46,985 nt of DNA from Candidatus Coprocola pullicola (lineage in GTDB: Bacteria > Bacillota > Clostridia > Lachnospirales > Anaerotignaceae). Numbering within the stretch: position 1 is the first letter of the stretch; each line of letters opens with the position of its first letter. Positions 24,233 to 32,572 of the stretch are shown one piece after another. Under the pieces are notes generated by a model. The model searched no databases. It was not told the origin of the DNA and was given only the letters and a program-made list of their open reading frames with translations. Position numbers and translations under genes: made by a program. The stretch is taken from assembly GCA_018715395.1 (NCBI GenBank), contig DVLQ01000052.1:1-46985 (forward strand), in the 5' to 3' direction.

Positions 24233-25807
24233 TTATGTTTCTTTTTCAGAAGTTGCTTGTTCTTTTGCTTCTTTTATTACCGCCATTCTATGAAGAACAA
24301 TTAATGTTACAAATAAGCAAATAATAGAAACGCCCAATGTCAAAAAGAGATTTTTTGTAAAGCCTGCTATAATGTATCCTACTATGCAGCAGCCTGCTAC
24401 GCATACAGCGTAAGGAATTTGTGTAGAAACATGGTCGATATGGTTACAGCCTGCGCCTGTAGAAGAAAGTATGGTAGTATCTGAGATAGGAGAACAATGG
24501 TCGCCAAATACAGAGCCTGCCAATGTTGCGGCAAGAGAAATGATGGTCAGTTCAGGAGCGACTCTTTGGCAGACTGTTGCGATAATTGGAATTAAAATAC
24601 CAAATGTACCCCATGATGTTCCCATAGAAAAGGAAAGAAAACCAGCTACAACAAATATAATAGCAGGAATCAACATGGTAGGCATATTTGAATGCGCAAC
24701 CAAATCCCCTACATATTCTCCTGTACTGAGCAAATCACGACAAACGCCGCTGATTGTCCAAGCCAATGTTAAAATAATGATAGCTCCTACCATAGATTTG
24801 ACGCCTTGTCCAATACCGTCCATAAACTCTCTGAAATTTAATATTTTTCTTGGTACAAATAATAAAAATGCTACAATTAAAGAAGCGAAACTGCTGATTG
24901 CAAGAGCCGGACCGGCATCTGTGTTTCCAAACCCATCGGCAATGGACATTCCTCCTTCAAAATAACCTCCAACATACAACATAGAAAGAATAGAAAATAT
25001 AATCAGCGCTGCAATAGGAATCACCAAATCTCTTACTTTGCCCTTGGGAGAAATGCGTAACTGATTTAATTCGTCTGCTCCTGTTGTAGTACTAATTGCA
25101 TCAGAGTCTAATTTTCCATATTTTCTTGCCTGATATTCAAATTTTTCCATAGGACCAAAATCTAATTGTACACAAGAAATGACAACAATCATAATAATTG
25201 TTAAAATAGCATATAGATTAAAAGGAATGGATTGTATGAAAGATTCCATACCGTTTAAACCGGTATCTCCCATTTGTGAAATAACAGAAGCTGCCCAAGA
25301 AGATACAGGAGCAATGATACAAATGGGCGCGGCAGTAGCGTCAATCAGATACGCCAGCTTCGCATGTGAAATACGCTGTTTGTCTGTAACAGGTTTCATA
25401 ACAGTACCTACAGTCAAACAGTTAAAATAATCATCAATAAATATCAAAGCGCCTAATGCACAGGTGGAAAGAGAAGCGCCTGTACGAGAAGTGATTTTAC
25501 TGCTTGCCCATTCGCCATATGCTCGAGAACCTCCCGCCTTTGTGATGACAACCACAAGAGCGCCCAACATTGCTAAAAATAGTACAATAGCAGTGTTTTC
25601 AGCCAATTTGCTTGCCATAAGCGCCATAGTAGTATCCGCTGTTTTTACAATAACATTGATACCGCTTGTTACATTCATAGCATAAATAAAAGTGCCTGAA
25701 AGAATACCAATAATTAAAGATGAAATAACTTCTTTTGTAACAAGGGCAAGTCCAATGGCAATGATTGGCGGTATGATAGATAAAAACCCTACGTTAATTG
25801 ATTCCAA
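24233..25807 (-). CDS. nhaC: NhaC-family Na+/H+ antiporter
   Basis: A 524-residue polytopic membrane protein of the NhaC ion transporter family. Members exchange Na+ for H+, or act as coupled malate/lactate or amino-acid antiporters. Seen here: IGLALVTKEVISSLIIGILS near the N-terminus, GALIFIDDYFNCLTVGTVMK (the conserved charged intramembrane motif), DATAAPICIIAPVSSWAASV, and SMGTSWGTFGILIPI with VFGDHCSPISDTTILSSTGA near the C-terminus. The start codon is TTG at 25807 (AAGGGGGATTATT in front); no ATG or GTG fits. Substrate is inferred from family only. Being next to, but divergent from, the Mrp operon, it makes this a local cluster of Na+/H+ exchange genes. Confidence 0.87.
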   Translation of the reverse strand: MESINVGFLSIIPPIIAIGLALVTKEVISSLIIGILSGTFIYAMNVTSGINVIVKTADTTMALMASKLAENTAIVLFLAMLGALVVVITKAGGSRAYGEWASSKITSRTGASLSTCALGALIFIDDYFNCLTVGTVMKPVTDKQRISHAKLAYLIDATAAPICIIAPVSSWAASVISQMGDTGLNGMESFIQSIPFNLYAILTIIMIVVISCVQLDFGPMEKFEYQARKYGKLDSDAISTTTGADELNQLRISPKGKVRDLVIPIAALIIFSILSMLYVGGYFEGGMSIADGFGNTDAGPALAISSFASLIVAFLLFVPRKILNFREFMDGIGQGVKSMVGAIIILTLAWTISGVCRDLLSTGEYVGDLVAHSNMPTMLIPAIIFVVAGFLSFSMGTSWGTFGILIPIIATVCQRVAPELTIISLAATLAGSVFGDHCSPISDTTILSSTGAGCNHIDHVSTQIPYAVCVAGCCIVGYIIAGFTKNLFLTLGVSIICLFVTLIVLHRMAVIKEAKEQATSEKET

Positions 25808-26748
25808 AATAATCCCCCTTTTCTTTCAAAAATTTCTTTTTTGGAACAAAATATAACAGCTATCATCATAACATAAATTTCAAAAATATTCAATTCTGTA
25901 TAAGTGCATATTTATAGTTTTGTGTATTTTATATTCAAATTATACCCATAAAAAAATGATTATGATAAAAATAGAATAACTAAAAAGAAAAAACAAAGAT
26001 TTCTTTATTAAAATGGTAAAATATTTGCTGTTTGTGATGTAAAATGATTGAAAAACAGTAAAGCAAATGATAGATAATCTAATTTATTATGCGGGTAAAA
26101 TAAGCAATATTAAAATTTTATATTATCAGTAAAACCATAAAAAGAAAGTTATGAACCCATTAACTAAGAAAAGTATTTTTAGATAAAAAGGCATAGGAGT
26201 ACAAATAACATTTTTTGATAGAATGGTATATAACCAATTTATTTTCTGCAAGGCTATTTATATGTCCAAACAACAAGTGTAAAAAAACAATACTTCTGTG
26301 TTTGATAAAAAAATGGGTATGTATTTACTTATAAAATTTTATATGTTTTGATGGTTTATTGATTTTATAAAGAAAAAAAGCAATCAGAAGTAAAAAGTAT
26401 CTATAAAATGCTATGATATCAATCCCTGCAATTATCACCATTTTACAGAATAGATTTAGTTTTGATTAGTAATACTTTGATATTTTTAGAAAAACAAAAA
26501 TATATTGTTAAGCTATTTTTATAAACAATCAGATATATTTTTATTATGATTATTTAATTGTGTATTTATTTTGTAATGAGAAAGCAAAAAAATGCTTTCC
26601 ATTTTTTTTGAACTAATCTTTTTTATAGTAAAAATAGAATATGTGTTATTTTATACATTTTTTTAAAAAAATAATAGCTATTTTTAAAAAAATAATAGAC
26701 AATATGTATTTTGTTTTAATAAAACATTAAAAAAATATAGTGAATATA
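25808..26748. other. Long AT-rich divergent intergenic region
   Basis: About 940 bases without a gene between two divergent antiporter loci, much longer than other gaps here. It contains a short direct repeat (TTTTTAAAAAAATAATAG twice near 26661-26700) and a good hairpin-plus-T-run at 26580-26609. No ORF, tRNA or known RNA is recognised. Confidence 0.5.
26580..26609 (+). terminator. Orphan terminator-like hairpin
   Basis: GAAAGCA (26580-26586) pairs with TGCTTTC (26593-26599) around AAAAAA, followed by CA and eight T. No gene ends here, so it may mark the 3' end of an unannotated small RNA. Confidence 0.5.
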
Positions 26749-26777
26749 TTGACAATTTTTTTTATATAATGCATAAT
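26749..26777 (+). promoter_or_regulatory. Promoter of the Mrp-type antiporter operon
   Basis: TTGACA (26749-26754), a 17-base spacer, and CATAAT (26772-26777). The -35 is perfect and the -10 has five of six matches. Transcription would start near 26784, giving a leader of about 160 bases. Confidence 0.7.
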
Positions 26778-26783
26778 ATAAAA

Positions 26784-26942
26784 CATAATATACAAAATAC
26801 TATATTTTGTACTTTAAGATAAAATTGCAGCAGTTTATCTGCAAGTAAGAATAGAACAAACAAACATTTAACGATAATTGGTGCAATGAGCTAAGTTTCA
26901 TTGTGCCTTTTTTTGTATCAAAAATAAGAAAGGAGGAAAAAT
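26784..26942 (+). promoter_or_regulatory. Structured 5' leader with internal terminator (candidate attenuator)
   Basis: The leader holds GATAAA (26818-26823)/TTTATC (26834-26839) and TTGCAG (26825-26830)/CTGCAA (26839-26844). These interleave, so they could form a compact pseudoknot or exclude each other by one pair. Further on, GGTGCAATGA (26880-26889) pairs with TCATTGTGCC (26898-26907), two wobble pairs, followed by seven T (26908-26914): a proper intrinsic terminator before the first gene. The ribosome-binding site AAAGGAGG comes after it. I do not recognise a known riboswitch class. Confidence 0.6.
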
Positions 26943-27425
26943 ATGTTATTTTTTATCATGTTGCTGTTATGGTTTTTATTAAACGGCAAAGTAAGCCTAC
27001 AATTACTATTTATTGGAATTTTAGTCTGCGGAGGCATTTATAGTTTTACCAAAAAATATATTGAAATACAATGGGCAAAAAAAGGCGTCAAAAGACGTAT
27101 TTTTGAGCTTATAAAATATATTTTTATATTGTTGAGAGAAATTGTAAAATCTAATATTGCCGTCATAAAATTGGTGCTGACTCCTGACATGGAAAAATGG
27201 CATCCTTGCTTTGTATGTTTTGATTCTGATTTAAAAAGTGAAAGATTACGAGTCATATTGGCAAATTCTATTACATTGACGCCGGGAACAATTACAGTAG
27301 GACTGGAAGAGAAGATATTTACAGTTCATGTATTAGACCATCGTTTGGAAGATACCATTGAAAACGGCATATTTGTACAAGAACTGAAAAAAATAGAAAG
27401 GGGAGAAAAATGTGAAAGAAAATGA
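26943..27425 (+). CDS. mrpE: Mrp-type antiporter subunit E
   Basis: A 160-residue MnhE/MrpE-family protein, first gene of the antiporter operon. It has two or three N-terminal membrane spans (about residues 1-35) and a soluble domain with the family motifs LREIVKSNIAVIKLVL and LANSITLTPGTITVGL, then VHVLDHRLED. The subunit is part of the membrane module that exchanges Na+ (or K+) for H+, and corresponds to MbhA in archaeal membrane hydrogenases. The ATG follows AAGAAAGGAGGAAAAAT. Its end overlaps the GTG start of the next gene by 14 bases. Confidence 0.92.
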   Translation: MLFFIMLLLWFLLNGKVSLQLLFIGILVCGGIYSFTKKYIEIQWAKKGVKRRIFELIKYIFILLREIVKSNIAVIKLVLTPDMEKWHPCFVCFDSDLKSERLRVILANSITLTPGTITVGLEEKIFTVHVLDHRLEDTIENGIFVQELKKIERGEKCERK

Positions 27426-27738
27426 AACCTTTTTGCATATGATATTATTTGGTTGTATGATTTTTATTTCTATATTGCTGCTTTTTTGTTTATATAAAGC
27501 ATTAAAAGGACCAAGATATACAGACAGATTGATTTGTATTAATATGATTGCAACATTAACAGTTAGCTTTATTTGTATTCTTTCTGTTTATTTACAAGAA
27601 GCGTTTTTGATAGATATTGCGTTGGTTTATGCTATGTTAAGCTTTTTGGCCATTATTGTGCTGTGTCGTATTGTCACATTACATCATAAAGAATATTTTA
27701 TTTATCAAAAAAGAAAGGAGAAGCAAAAATATGATTAG
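27412..27738 (+). CDS. mrpF: Mrp-type antiporter subunit F
   Basis: A 108-residue protein with three membrane spans, matching MnhF/MrpF (MbhB). Family features are LYKALKGPRYTDRLICINMI and the last span with DIALVYAMLSFLAIIVLCR. The start codon is GTG, preceded by AGGGGAGAAAAAT inside the end of mrpE. The gene's last codons contain the ribosome-binding site of the next gene and overlap it by eight bases, so the first three genes are tightly coupled. Confidence 0.92.
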   Translation: MKENETFLHMILFGCMIFISILLLFCLYKALKGPRYTDRLICINMIATLTVSFICILSVYLQEAFLIDIALVYAMLSFLAIIVLCRIVTLHHKEYFIYQKRKEKQKYD

Positions 27739-28039
27739 ACAAATCATAGGAAGTATTTTTTTACTTGGCGGTATGTTTGTGATGTCTGTGTCTGTGTTAG
27801 GTTTATATCGTTTTAAATACACTTTAAATCGAATGCATACATCAGCGTTGGCTGATACGCTAGGTACAGCTTTTGTAATAATTGGATTGATGCTGATTGG
27901 ACTGAATTTATTTCATATATTGAAAATGTTTTTAGTGATAGTATTTTTTTGGCTGACCAGTCCTGTCAGTAGTCATTTGATTGCAAAAGCAGAGATATTG
28001 ACAAATTTAAATTTGGAAGAAAGGATGAAGGAGAAGTAA
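27731..28039 (+). CDS. mrpG: Mrp-type antiporter subunit G
   Basis: A 102-residue three-span protein of the MnhG/MrpG (MbhC) family: IIGSIFLLGGMFVMSVSVLG, LNRMHTSALADTLGTAFVII and FFWLTSPVSSHLIAKAE are the characteristic segments. A longer frame opens at 27656, but AAAGGAGAAGC before the ATG at 27731 and the normal family length fix the start. It is followed after one base by the DUF4040 gene. Confidence 0.92.
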   Translation: MIRQIIGSIFLLGGMFVMSVSVLGLYRFKYTLNRMHTSALADTLGTAFVIIGLMLIGLNLFHILKMFLVIVFFWLTSPVSSHLIAKAEILTNLNLEERMKEK

Positions 28040-28040
28040 T

Positions 28041-28289
28041 ATGCTGATAGAAAATTTGTTACTTTTATTTTTAATTATTTGTGCTATATTGGTTTCTGTT
28101 ACAAAAAGACTGCTTCGTGCTGTAATTTTATTTATGGCATATAGTATTGTGATGTCTATTGTTTGGATATTTTTACAAGCGCCTGATTTAGCCATTACAG
28201 AGGCTGCCGTTGGAACAGGCATTACTAGTATTTTATTCTTCCTCACATTAAAAAAAGTCCATGAAATCAAGGGAACTTATGATAAATGA
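28041..28289 (+). CDS. DUF4040 / MbhD-like antiporter subunit
   Basis: An 82-residue three-span protein corresponding to the DUF4040 (MbhD) segment that forms part of the C-terminal region of full-length MrpA. The signature AVILFMAYSIVMSIVWIFLQ, APDLAITEAAVGTG is clear, including the acidic residues of the DLAITEA motif that belong to the proposed ion path. As a separate small gene this is the arrangement of archaeal Mbh/Mbx operons and not of Bacillus mrp. The start follows GAAGGAGAAGTAAT. It overlaps the next gene by about 11 bases. Confidence 0.88.
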   Translation: MLIENLLLLFLIICAILVSVTKRLLRAVILFMAYSIVMSIVWIFLQAPDLAITEAAVGTGITSILFFLTLKKVHEIKGTYDK

Positions 28290-29193
28290 AAAAAAAGAGA
28301 AATCAAAATGGCGCCATTTTGTAGATTGGGTCAATGGAGAGGAAGTCATTGAAAAGCCGGAAAGGATTTCTTTTCAAAAAATAAATAAAAAAATTTTAAA
28401 AAAGTTATTTCAAAAATATATTTGGAGTGAAAGAAAAAAAGCAGCGTTTTATTTAATCATGTGTACGTTTGTATGTGTTGTATTTATTGGGATACTACTT
28501 CATACAGTTTCTGCACTGCCCTATTTTGGCAGTAGTACAAATCCTGCTTCCAATGAAGTGGTACAGCGTTACATAGAATCTGGTGTCAAAGAAACAGGAG
28601 CGACTAATATTGTAACAGGTATGATATTAGAATACAGAGCGTTTGATACATTTGGAGAAGCCAATGTATTGTTTTTGGCGGCTATCTGTGTTGTTATGCT
28701 TTTAAAAAAAGATAAATATAATACTACAGAAAAGCAAAAAGCAGAGCAAGAAGAGGAGAAAGCTTTTGATACGGAGGATGAAAATATTATATTAAAAAGA
28801 GTTGCAAATGTTTTGACTCCTCTTTTATTTCTCTTTGGCATTTATGTTGTACTAAACGGTCATATTTCTCCCGGAGGAGGTTTTTCCGGAGGGGCTATTA
28901 TGGGAGCGGGTTTGATATTGTATGCTTGTGTAAATGGTCAACAAAAGGCGCAAAGGTTTTTTACCTATAAGACGTTTTTGTATATGAATGTAATAAGCCT
29001 TTTGACATACTGCCTTTTGAAGGGATATTCCTTTTTTACAGGAGCAAATCATCTGCCGGATATAATACCAAAAGGAGTACCGGGAGAGTTATTGAGTGGA
29101 GGATTGATATTGCCTTTAAATATTTGTGTTGGAATTATTGTGATGTGTACCATTTATGGATTTTATGCATTGTTTACAAAAGGAGATATATAG
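28279..29193 (+). CDS. mrpB: Fused MbhE-like and MnhB (MrpB) antiporter subunit
   Basis: A 304-residue protein from the ATG at 28279, which has CAAGGGAACTT in front; a further ATG at 28261 has no ribosome-binding site. A basic cytosolic stretch of about 55 residues is followed by an MbhE-like domain: one span, then VKETGATNIVTGMILEYRAF, DTFGEANVLFLAAICVV. This is the very C-terminus of MrpA in other species. After an acidic linker (about residues 150-170) comes an MnhB domain of four spans (VANVLTPLLFLFGIYVVLNG, HISPGGGFSGGAIMGAGLIL). Bacillus MrpB is only about half as long, so this is a fusion of two normally separate pieces. Confidence 0.88.
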   Translation: MINEKKEKSKWRHFVDWVNGEEVIEKPERISFQKINKKILKKLFQKYIWSERKKAAFYLIMCTFVCVVFIGILLHTVSALPYFGSSTNPASNEVVQRYIESGVKETGATNIVTGMILEYRAFDTFGEANVLFLAAICVVMLLKKDKYNTTEKQKAEQEEEKAFDTEDENIILKRVANVLTPLLFLFGIYVVLNGHISPGGGFSGGAIMGAGLILYACVNGQQKAQRFFTYKTFLYMNVISLLTYCLLKGYSFFTGANHLPDIIPKGVPGELLSGGLILPLNICVGIIVMCTIYGFYALFTKGDI

Positions 29194-29571
29194 ATGTCAA
29201 ATTTGATGACCAATCACTATGAAGCGGCGGCAGTGATACTGTTTGGAATTGGATTTATGAATTTGTTGCTTGCCAGAAATTTGATTAAAAAATTTATTGG
29301 GTTAAATATTATGGATACAGCAGTGTATTTGTTTTTGGCAGCAAAGGGGTATATTACATCAAGAGCGGCTCCTATTATTACAGAAGGAACCATAGCTCGT
29401 GTAGAGGATTATATCAATCCTGTGCCCAGTGGGCTTGTTTTAACGGGAATTGTAGTATCTGTTAGTGTAACAGCGTTTTCTCTGGCATTGGTACAAAGGC
29501 TTTATAAGCATTATGGGTCTTTGGACTTAGATGAAATTATGGAAAAGGCCAAAAAGGAGGGAAAGGTATGA
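29194..29571 (+). CDS. mrpC: Mrp-type antiporter subunit C (NuoK-like)
   Basis: A 125-residue three-span protein of the MnhC/NuoK family (MbhG). It has the Glu-containing second-span equivalent and the C-terminal block SGLVLTGIVVSVSVTAFSLA. FMNLLLARNLIKKFIGLNIM is the typical N-terminal region. The start directly follows the previous stop, with AAAGGAGATATA inside the preceding gene's end. It overlaps the next gene by four bases (ATGA). Confidence 0.92.
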   Translation: MSNLMTNHYEAAAVILFGIGFMNLLLARNLIKKFIGLNIMDTAVYLFLAAKGYITSRAAPIITEGTIARVEDYINPVPSGLVLTGIVVSVSVTAFSLALVQRLYKHYGSLDLDEIMEKAKKEGKV

Positions 29572-31064
29572 CTGCAATCCATTACATACAAAACATTCCC
29601 TTTTTTAGTATTTTTTTAGCAATGTTTGGAGGAATTGTAACGCCTCTTTTTGGCAATGGAAAAACGGCACAAAAAGTGAATCTGATAATTGTAACATTGA
29701 TTGGTATATTATCGGCAATGTTACTGGCATATCTTTGGCAAAAGCAAGAGAGTTTTACATTTATGATGGGGCATTTTCCTGCGCCTTGGGGAAATGAACT
29801 GCGAGCCGGTCCTTTGGAGGCATTGATGGCGCTTTCTTTTTGCTGTGTAATGGCTCTGACATTGATAGGAGGAGGCAGATTTGTACAAAACGACGTGTTG
29901 CCGGAAAAACAAAATTTGTATTTTGTGATGATGTATTTGCTTTTTGGCTCTATGCTGGCGTTGATTTATACAAATGATATTTTTACAGCCTATGTATTTT
30001 TAGAAATCAATACAATTGCTTCTTGTGCCATTATTATGGCAAAGGGAACGGGAGAAAGTATTGTGGCAACACTGCACTATTTGATTATATGTCTTTTGGG
30101 TTCCGGTCTTTTTTTAATCGGCATCTCTTTACTATATGGTATTACAGGACATCTTTTGATGGAAAATATACAGCAGGCAATATTAGAACTGGTACAAACA
30201 GGAGAATATGCCTTTGCTTTTGCTGTAGTCATTGGCATGATTATTATTGGCATTTCCATTAAAAGTGCTGTATTTCCCTTCCATTTTATGCTTGTCAGCG
30301 CTCATCCGGCGGCAACGCCTGCTTCTAGCGGCATTCTTTCGGGGCTTGTTTTAAAAAGCTTTATATTGCTTAACATTAAAATGTTTTATTGCGTTTTTAC
30401 CATTGATTTGATAAGAAGTTTAAAAATTACAAATGTTTTGTTTTTATTTGGTTTAATTGGCATGGTAGTAGGCTCTGTTTGTGCATTAAAAGAAAGGCGT
30501 ATCAAGCATATGCTTGCCTATTCTTCTGCGGCACAAATTGGCTATATTTATATGGGGCTTGGTCTGGGAAACCATGAAGGTATGGTGGCGGCTTGTTTTC
30601 ATATTCTTGCCCATGCAGTTACAAAAGCAATGCTGTTTATTTGTACAGGAGGATTGATGGAAGCTTCACAAGGCAAAGACAGCATTCACAGCCTGAGAGG
30701 AGCAGGACATAGAAATTTGATAGCAGGTATTGGTTTTACAATAGGAGGGCTTTCTATGATAGGTATTCCATTGACAGCGGGATTTGTATCGAAGCTGTAT
30801 TTTGCCACGGCTACCATTTATTCTCCTCAAAAAATGGTGATTACACTTTTGACATTAGCTGTCAGTATGATATTAAATGCCATGTATTTTATACCTTCTG
30901 CCATTGCAATATGGTCGCCGGTAGATAAAAATGCAAACAGACCAAAGCCTTCAAAAGCTATGCAAGGCGCTATTGGTGTTTTTGTTGCACTAAATATAGT
31001 GTTGGGAGTGTATTATGATCCTATTATTGATATGATTGAAATGGGAATTGGATTATTAGGATAA
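29568..31064 (+). CDS. mrpD: Antiporter-type proton/cation subunit D (NuoM/N-like), first of four
   Basis: A 498-residue protein with about 14 membrane spans, the MrpD/MbhH type. Ion-path residues are present: Glu in YVFLEINTIASC, Lys in ISIKSAVFPFHF with SAHPAATPASSGILSG, and Lys in LAHAVTKAMLFICTG. GIPLTAGFVSKLYFA is also typical. The gene overlaps mrpC as ATGA. It is the member most like the single MrpD of standard operons, because it directly follows mrpC. Whether it moves Na+ or H+ cannot be read from sequence. Confidence 0.9.
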   Translation: MTAIHYIQNIPFFSIFLAMFGGIVTPLFGNGKTAQKVNLIIVTLIGILSAMLLAYLWQKQESFTFMMGHFPAPWGNELRAGPLEALMALSFCCVMALTLIGGGRFVQNDVLPEKQNLYFVMMYLLFGSMLALIYTNDIFTAYVFLEINTIASCAIIMAKGTGESIVATLHYLIICLLGSGLFLIGISLLYGITGHLLMENIQQAILELVQTGEYAFAFAVVIGMIIIGISIKSAVFPFHFMLVSAHPAATPASSGILSGLVLKSFILLNIKMFYCVFTIDLIRSLKITNVLFLFGLIGMVVGSVCALKERRIKHMLAYSSAAQIGYIYMGLGLGNHEGMVAACFHILAHAVTKAMLFICTGGLMEASQGKDSIHSLRGAGHRNLIAGIGFTIGGLSMIGIPLTAGFVSKLYFATATIYSPQKMVITLLTLAVSMILNAMYFIPSAIAIWSPVDKNANRPKPSKAMQGAIGVFVALNIVLGVYYDPIIDMIEMGIGLLG

Positions 31065-31075
31065 TAAAAAGGGTG

Positions 31076-32557
31076 ATGTGTGTGATTGGTAATAAAATGC
31101 TGTTGTTTCCGGTGATGTTTCCTATCATTGCCGCAATGTTTTTTTTGTTTTTAAAAAAGGAGAAGCAACAGCGGATTTATATTTTTTTTAGTATGATATT
31201 AGAAACAATAAGCGTGATTTTTTTGTGTATGACTGATACAGAACCATTACAGTTTTGGCAAATAGACAAAAATATCAATATTATGTTCCAAATAGATGGA
31301 TTATCTTGTTTTTTTGCCGGCTTGATTAGTGTCATATGGCTTTTGGCTACTGTGTTTTCACTGGAATATATGAAACATGAAGAAAATACAAAACGATTTT
31401 TTTTCTTTTTTATTATGACATTAGGCGTATTGATAGGACTGTCTTTTTCGGGTAATTTTATGACGTTATATTTGTTTTATGAAATGATGACGCTTTTGAC
31501 ACTGCCTTTTGTGATACACGGCGGCACCACGCAAGCGATGCAGGCAGGCTATAAATATTTAGGATATTCCATATTCGGTGCAGGATTGTCTTTGGCAGGA
31601 TTTTTCTTTTTGAGTCAATATTGTCAAGGCACTGCTTTTACAGCAGGGGGAACATTACATATGCAAAGTGTGACAGGAAAGGAAACATTGTTATTGATTG
31701 TATTTTTACTGATGATGATAGGATTTGGCTGTAAGGCGGGGATGTGGCCTTTGCATGGCTGGCTTGCAACGGCACACCCTGTAGCTCCCTCTCCGGCTAG
31801 TGCAGTGCTTTCAGGTATTATTACAAAGTGTGGGGTATTGGCAATCATAAGAGTTTGTTATTATTTGTTTGGAGTAGAATTTGTAAAAGGAACATGGGCG
31901 CAACAGATGATATTGTGTTTTTGTATATTTACAATTTTTATGGGTTCTATGTTGGCATACAAAGAAAAATTGCTCAAAAAGCGTTTTGCTTATTCTACAA
32001 TAAGTCAAGTTTCTTATATATTGTTTGGGCTAATGCTTTTTTCGCCCATTAGTTTTTGTGGAGCATTGCTGCAAATTGTATTTCATGCTGTAACAAAAAA
32101 TATATTGTTTTTTACAGCAGGAGCCATTATTTACAAAACAGGAAAAGAATATGTTTCGCAATTAAAAGGAATCGGAAAACAAATGCCTGTTGTTATGATT
32201 TGTTTTACAATCGCCTCTCTTTCTTTGATAGGCATACCGCCTACCAGTGGCTTTGTAAGCAAATGGTTTTTGGCAGAAGGCGCTTTGTCAAGTGAATATG
32301 AAATATTGGGCATGGCAGGCGTTGTGATATTGATGATAAGCGCTCTTTTGACAGCAGGGTATCTTTTGCCTATTATATCAGATGGATTTTTTACCAAAAA
32401 AGGAGAATTTGTTTTGAAAGAAAAAAAAGAGCCGTGTTTTTTAATGACAGTACCTCTTTGTATTCTTTCTGCTGTGGCTGTGATACTGGGTATGTTTCCC
32501 AATGGCTTGCTCAGCAGTATTACAAAAATTTCAAATACATTGTTTGCTTTTGTATAA
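31076..32557 (+). CDS. Antiporter-type subunit (NuoM/ND5-like), second of four
   Basis: About 493 residues and 14 membrane spans. Key residues are kept: Glu in LYLFYEMMTLLTLPFV, Lys in GFGCKAGMWPLHGW followed by ATAHPVAPSPASAVLSG, and Lys in FHAVTKNILFFTAG. It is clearly the closest relative of the next gene product (both share AYSTIS/GYSTIS, SYILFG and SKW blocks), so the two arose by tandem duplication. The start is uncertain among GTG 31073, ATG 31076 and GTG 31082. AAAAAGGG is best spaced for 31082; the conserved hydrophobic N-terminus begins soon after all three. Confidence 0.88.
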   Translation: MCVIGNKMLLFPVMFPIIAAMFFLFLKKEKQQRIYIFFSMILETISVIFLCMTDTEPLQFWQIDKNINIMFQIDGLSCFFAGLISVIWLLATVFSLEYMKHEENTKRFFFFFIMTLGVLIGLSFSGNFMTLYLFYEMMTLLTLPFVIHGGTTQAMQAGYKYLGYSIFGAGLSLAGFFFLSQYCQGTAFTAGGTLHMQSVTGKETLLLIVFLLMMIGFGCKAGMWPLHGWLATAHPVAPSPASAVLSGIITKCGVLAIIRVCYYLFGVEFVKGTWAQQMILCFCIFTIFMGSMLAYKEKLLKKRFAYSTISQVSYILFGLMLFSPISFCGALLQIVFHAVTKNILFFTAGAIIYKTGKEYVSQLKGIGKQMPVVMICFTIASLSLIGIPPTSGFVSKWFLAEGALSSEYEILGMAGVVILMISALLTAGYLLPIISDGFFTKKGEFVLKEKKEPCFLMTVPLCILSAVAVILGMFPNGLLSSITKISNTLFAFV

Positions 32558-32572
32558 GGAGGAAAAAAGAAT

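Noticed and set aside
24471-24965. 164-codon plus-strand ORF inside the NhaC-type gene
   Set aside because: Antisense shadow of a clear antiporter gene, with no ribosome-binding site and no recognisable motif.
26784-26914. Possible preQ1, c-di-AMP or Na+/Li+ riboswitch in the antiporter leader
   Set aside because: The pseudoknot-like pairing is compact, but I could not match the conserved bases of any of these classes from memory, so it is listed only as an unassigned leader.
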